The notes under the pieces: generated by a model
Seen by the model: only the letters and a program-made list of their open reading frames with translations
Database searches by the model: none
What the model was told of the DNA's origin: nothing
Shown here: one piece after another, positions 5,424 to 6,824 of the stretch
How the letters are laid out: each line of letters opens with the position of its first letter
How positions within the stretch are numbered: the first letter of the stretch is position 1
Assembly (NCBI GenBank): GCA_007123625.1
Contig: SKKS01000162.1
Location: 1 to 6,824 of the forward strand
Reading direction: 5' to 3'
DNA length: 6,824 nt
Origin: Paracoccaceae bacterium
Lineage (GTDB): Bacteria > Pseudomonadota > Alphaproteobacteria > Rhodobacterales > Rhodobacteraceae
Made by a program: the position numbers and the translations under genes

Positions 5424-6824
5424 ATGAATGGCACGGGAACCGTGAGCGAGGGCGGGGCAATCACGCGGCAAAAGCCGCAGATGCGCGTGTCTGGCGATCA
5501 CGCGCATCTGCGGTTCCAGGCGCTTGTCGTCGCTTTGCTCAATGATCTGTTGCGGGCCGACCCCGCCCGACTGGACGGGGCAGTCAGCGAAGTGATCGCC
5601 CGGCTGGGCGAAGCCTGCGGCTCTGACCGCAGCTATGTGTTCCAGTTGCGGCCCGGGATGTTGCTGGACAACACGCACGAATGGTGCGCCGCCGGGACCG
5701 ACCCGATGATGCACGAGTTGCAGGGGCTCGATGCGAACCTGCTTGAAGACTGGCGCAAGGCGTTCGAGGCCGGGCGCGAGGTCTACATCCCCGATGTTGC
5801 CGCGCTTCCCGCTGACGACCCGCTGAAGCCCACACTTGAAATGCAGGACATCAAGTCGCTGCTGGCCGTTCCCATGAGCCATGACGACCGGTTCGTGGGG
5901 TTCATAGGCTTCGACGCCGTCCGTGCGCACCGCAGCTTTTCCGGCGATGAGGTCCTGCTTCTGCGTTCCGTCGCCGACATGGTGACCACGGTGCTGCAAC
6001 GCCGCGCCGCGCAGCAGGAACTCGGGCAGGCCGAACAGCGGCTGCGCGTGCTGGAGGGCAATTTCAAGGCCACGCTCGACGCGATCCCGGACCTTGTGGT
6101 CGAAATCGACGCAACGGGCGTTTTCCGCTCCGTTCACAGCGCCGCGCTTGATGACTTCGCCATCGACCCGGAGGACCTGATCGGGCGCAGCGTCGAAGAC
6201 GCCCTGCCACCGCGCCGCGCGGCGCTGGTGCGCCGGGTCATGCAGATCGTCGACCGCGAAGGGCGTAGCCTTGGTCACCAGTTCCGCTGGGACAGCGCGG
6301 GTGCGCTGGGCTGGTACGAGATGTCCGCCGCAGCGCGCACACCAGGGCAGGACGGGTTTCCCGCCGGTTATGTTCTGGTCATTCGCAACATCACCGCGCG
6401 GGTCAGTGCCGAGCGTGAGGCGCGGCGCCGCCGGACCATGATGACTTCAATGTTCCAGCGCTCTCCCACGGCGATCGCGCTGGTCGATCTTGAAGATCAC
6501 GCGCGGGTTCTAGATGCGAACGCATCGCTGTTCGATTCCAGCGGGTTGTCGCGCGAACAGGTGATCGGCACGCCGGTCGTGTCTCTGGTGACTCCGGATT
6601 GCACGGCGGCAGCCGAACAGGCCATCGCGACGGTGCGCGACGAAGGGTCGTTCGAGCCTGTCTTGATGACATACCCCAGTGCCGACGGCCGGATTGTCCC
6701 GATCAAGATCCGCGGCGTGCGCTACAACGACGAGGACGGGCGCGCCCTGGCCTGGATCTTCATCGAGGATCAGTCCGAAGAGCAGGAATACAAAGCAGCC
6801 CTAGCGCGCACCACCAAGGATGCC
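5424..6824 (+). CDS. GAF-PAS-PAS signalling protein, C-terminal part outside the window
   Basis: The open frame runs 467 codons to the right edge with no stop, so the output domain is missing. Visible order: a variable N-terminus (1-33); a GAF domain at about 34-194, with DRSYVFQ, WCAAG and SLLAVPMSHDDRFVGFIGFD; a helical connector (192-212); a first PAS domain at 213-327, starting FKATLDAIPDLVVEID and ending GYVLVIRNITAR; an Arg-rich helix; a second PAS domain at about 338-453, with MFQRSPTAIALVDL and ending WIFIEDQSEEQE. No membrane segment is seen, so it is a cytoplasmic sensor. Such arrays usually end in a histidine kinase or GGDEF/EAL module; the sequence does not show which. GGGGAG at 5416-5421 sits very close to the ATG at 5424. 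An in-frame GTG at 5442 is an alternative, and a strong inverted repeat lies over codons 18-30. The gene is 135 bases downstream of the dsbA-like gene. Confidence 0.88.
   Translation, partial: MNGTGTVSEGGAITRQKPQMRVSGDHAHLRFQALVVALLNDLLRADPARLDGAVSEVIARLGEACGSDRSYVFQLRPGMLLDNTHEWCAAGTDPMMHELQGLDANLLEDWRKAFEAGREVYIPDVAALPADDPLKPTLEMQDIKSLLAVPMSHDDRFVGFIGFDAVRAHRSFSGDEVLLLRSVADMVTTVLQRRAAQQELGQAEQRLRVLEGNFKATLDAIPDLVVEIDATGVFRSVHSAALDDFAIDPEDLIGRSVEDALPPRRAALVRRVMQIVDREGRSLGHQFRWDSAGALGWYEMSAAARTPGQDGFPAGYVLVIRNITARVSAEREARRRRTMMTSMFQRSPTAIALVDLEDHARVLDANASLFDSSGLSREQVIGTPVVSLVTPDCTAAAEQAIATVRDEGSFEPVLMTYPSADGRIVPIKIRGVRYNDEDGRALAWIFIEDQSEEQEYKAALARTTKDA
5475..5513 (+). repeat. Perfect 15-bp inverted repeat inside the sensor gene
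   Basis: CCGCAGATGCGCGTG at 5475-5489 and its exact reverse complement at 5499-5513 flank a nine-base centre (TCTGGCGAT). In RNA the stem can grow by a G-U and an A-U pair at its base (5474/5514 and 5473/5515). It encodes residues 18-30 of the predicted sensor, just ahead of the GAF domain. It could form a strong hairpin in the early mRNA. No U-tract follows, so a simple terminator is unlikely. Confidence 0.8.

Noticed and set aside
4356..6278. A 640-codon leftward frame antisense to the dsbA-like gene and the sensor
   Set aside because: It is opposite two genes with recognisable active sites and domains, and its own sequence shows no motif; length alone is not evidence at this GC content.

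Overview
The window is high-GC DNA from an alphaproteobacterium, most likely Rhodobacterales (Roseobacter/Rhodobacter lineage). The support is the protein flavour: a conserved ~108-residue small protein typical of that group, a Lys34-type EF-P, and a mutY / DUF721 (DciA-like) / DsbA-like block of the kind seen in alphaproteobacteria. I cannot name a genus. There are five complete, confidently called genes, one complete small conserved gene of unknown function, and one large signalling gene cut off by the right edge. I see no rRNA, tRNA, CRISPR array, insertion sequence or prophage.

Layout. 1-167: a left margin with no secure gene; it holds a perfect 16-bp hairpin just downstream of the first gene. 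168-494 (-): small DUF6280-like protein. 495-708: divergent promoter region. 709-1272 (+): efp. 1319-2527 (+): an exported protein built from several small envelope modules (a possible YbaY-like domain, MliC-like, COG3650-like and META/HslJ-like), 46 bases after efp. 2528-2829: a 302-base convergent gap with GC-rich hairpins and no gene. 2830-3900 (-): mutY. 3901-3999: divergent region with a good -10 box and a nine-codon mini-ORF. 4000-4617 (+): DUF721/DciA-like protein. 4617-5288 (+): membrane-anchored or exported DsbA-like thioredoxin-fold protein, overlapping the previous stop by one base. 5289-5423: gap with a small dyad. 5424 to the end (+): cytoplasmic GAF-PAS-PAS sensor whose output domain lies outside the window.

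How the genes relate. Most of the window is housekeeping: translation of difficult peptide bonds (EF-P), repair of 8-oxoG:A mispairs (MutY), probable helicase loading or assistance at replication (DciA-like) and envelope thiol chemistry (DsbA-like). The modular envelope protein has six cysteines in its mature part, two in each of three modules, so it is a plausible client of a periplasmic disulfide system such as the DsbA-like protein nearby; this link is inference. I did not find a convincing new multi-gene system. The items most worth a second look are a perfect 15-bp inverted repeat inside the start of the sensor gene, a possibly leaderless mini-ORF that ends on the dciA-like start codon, and the unusual domain collage of the envelope protein.
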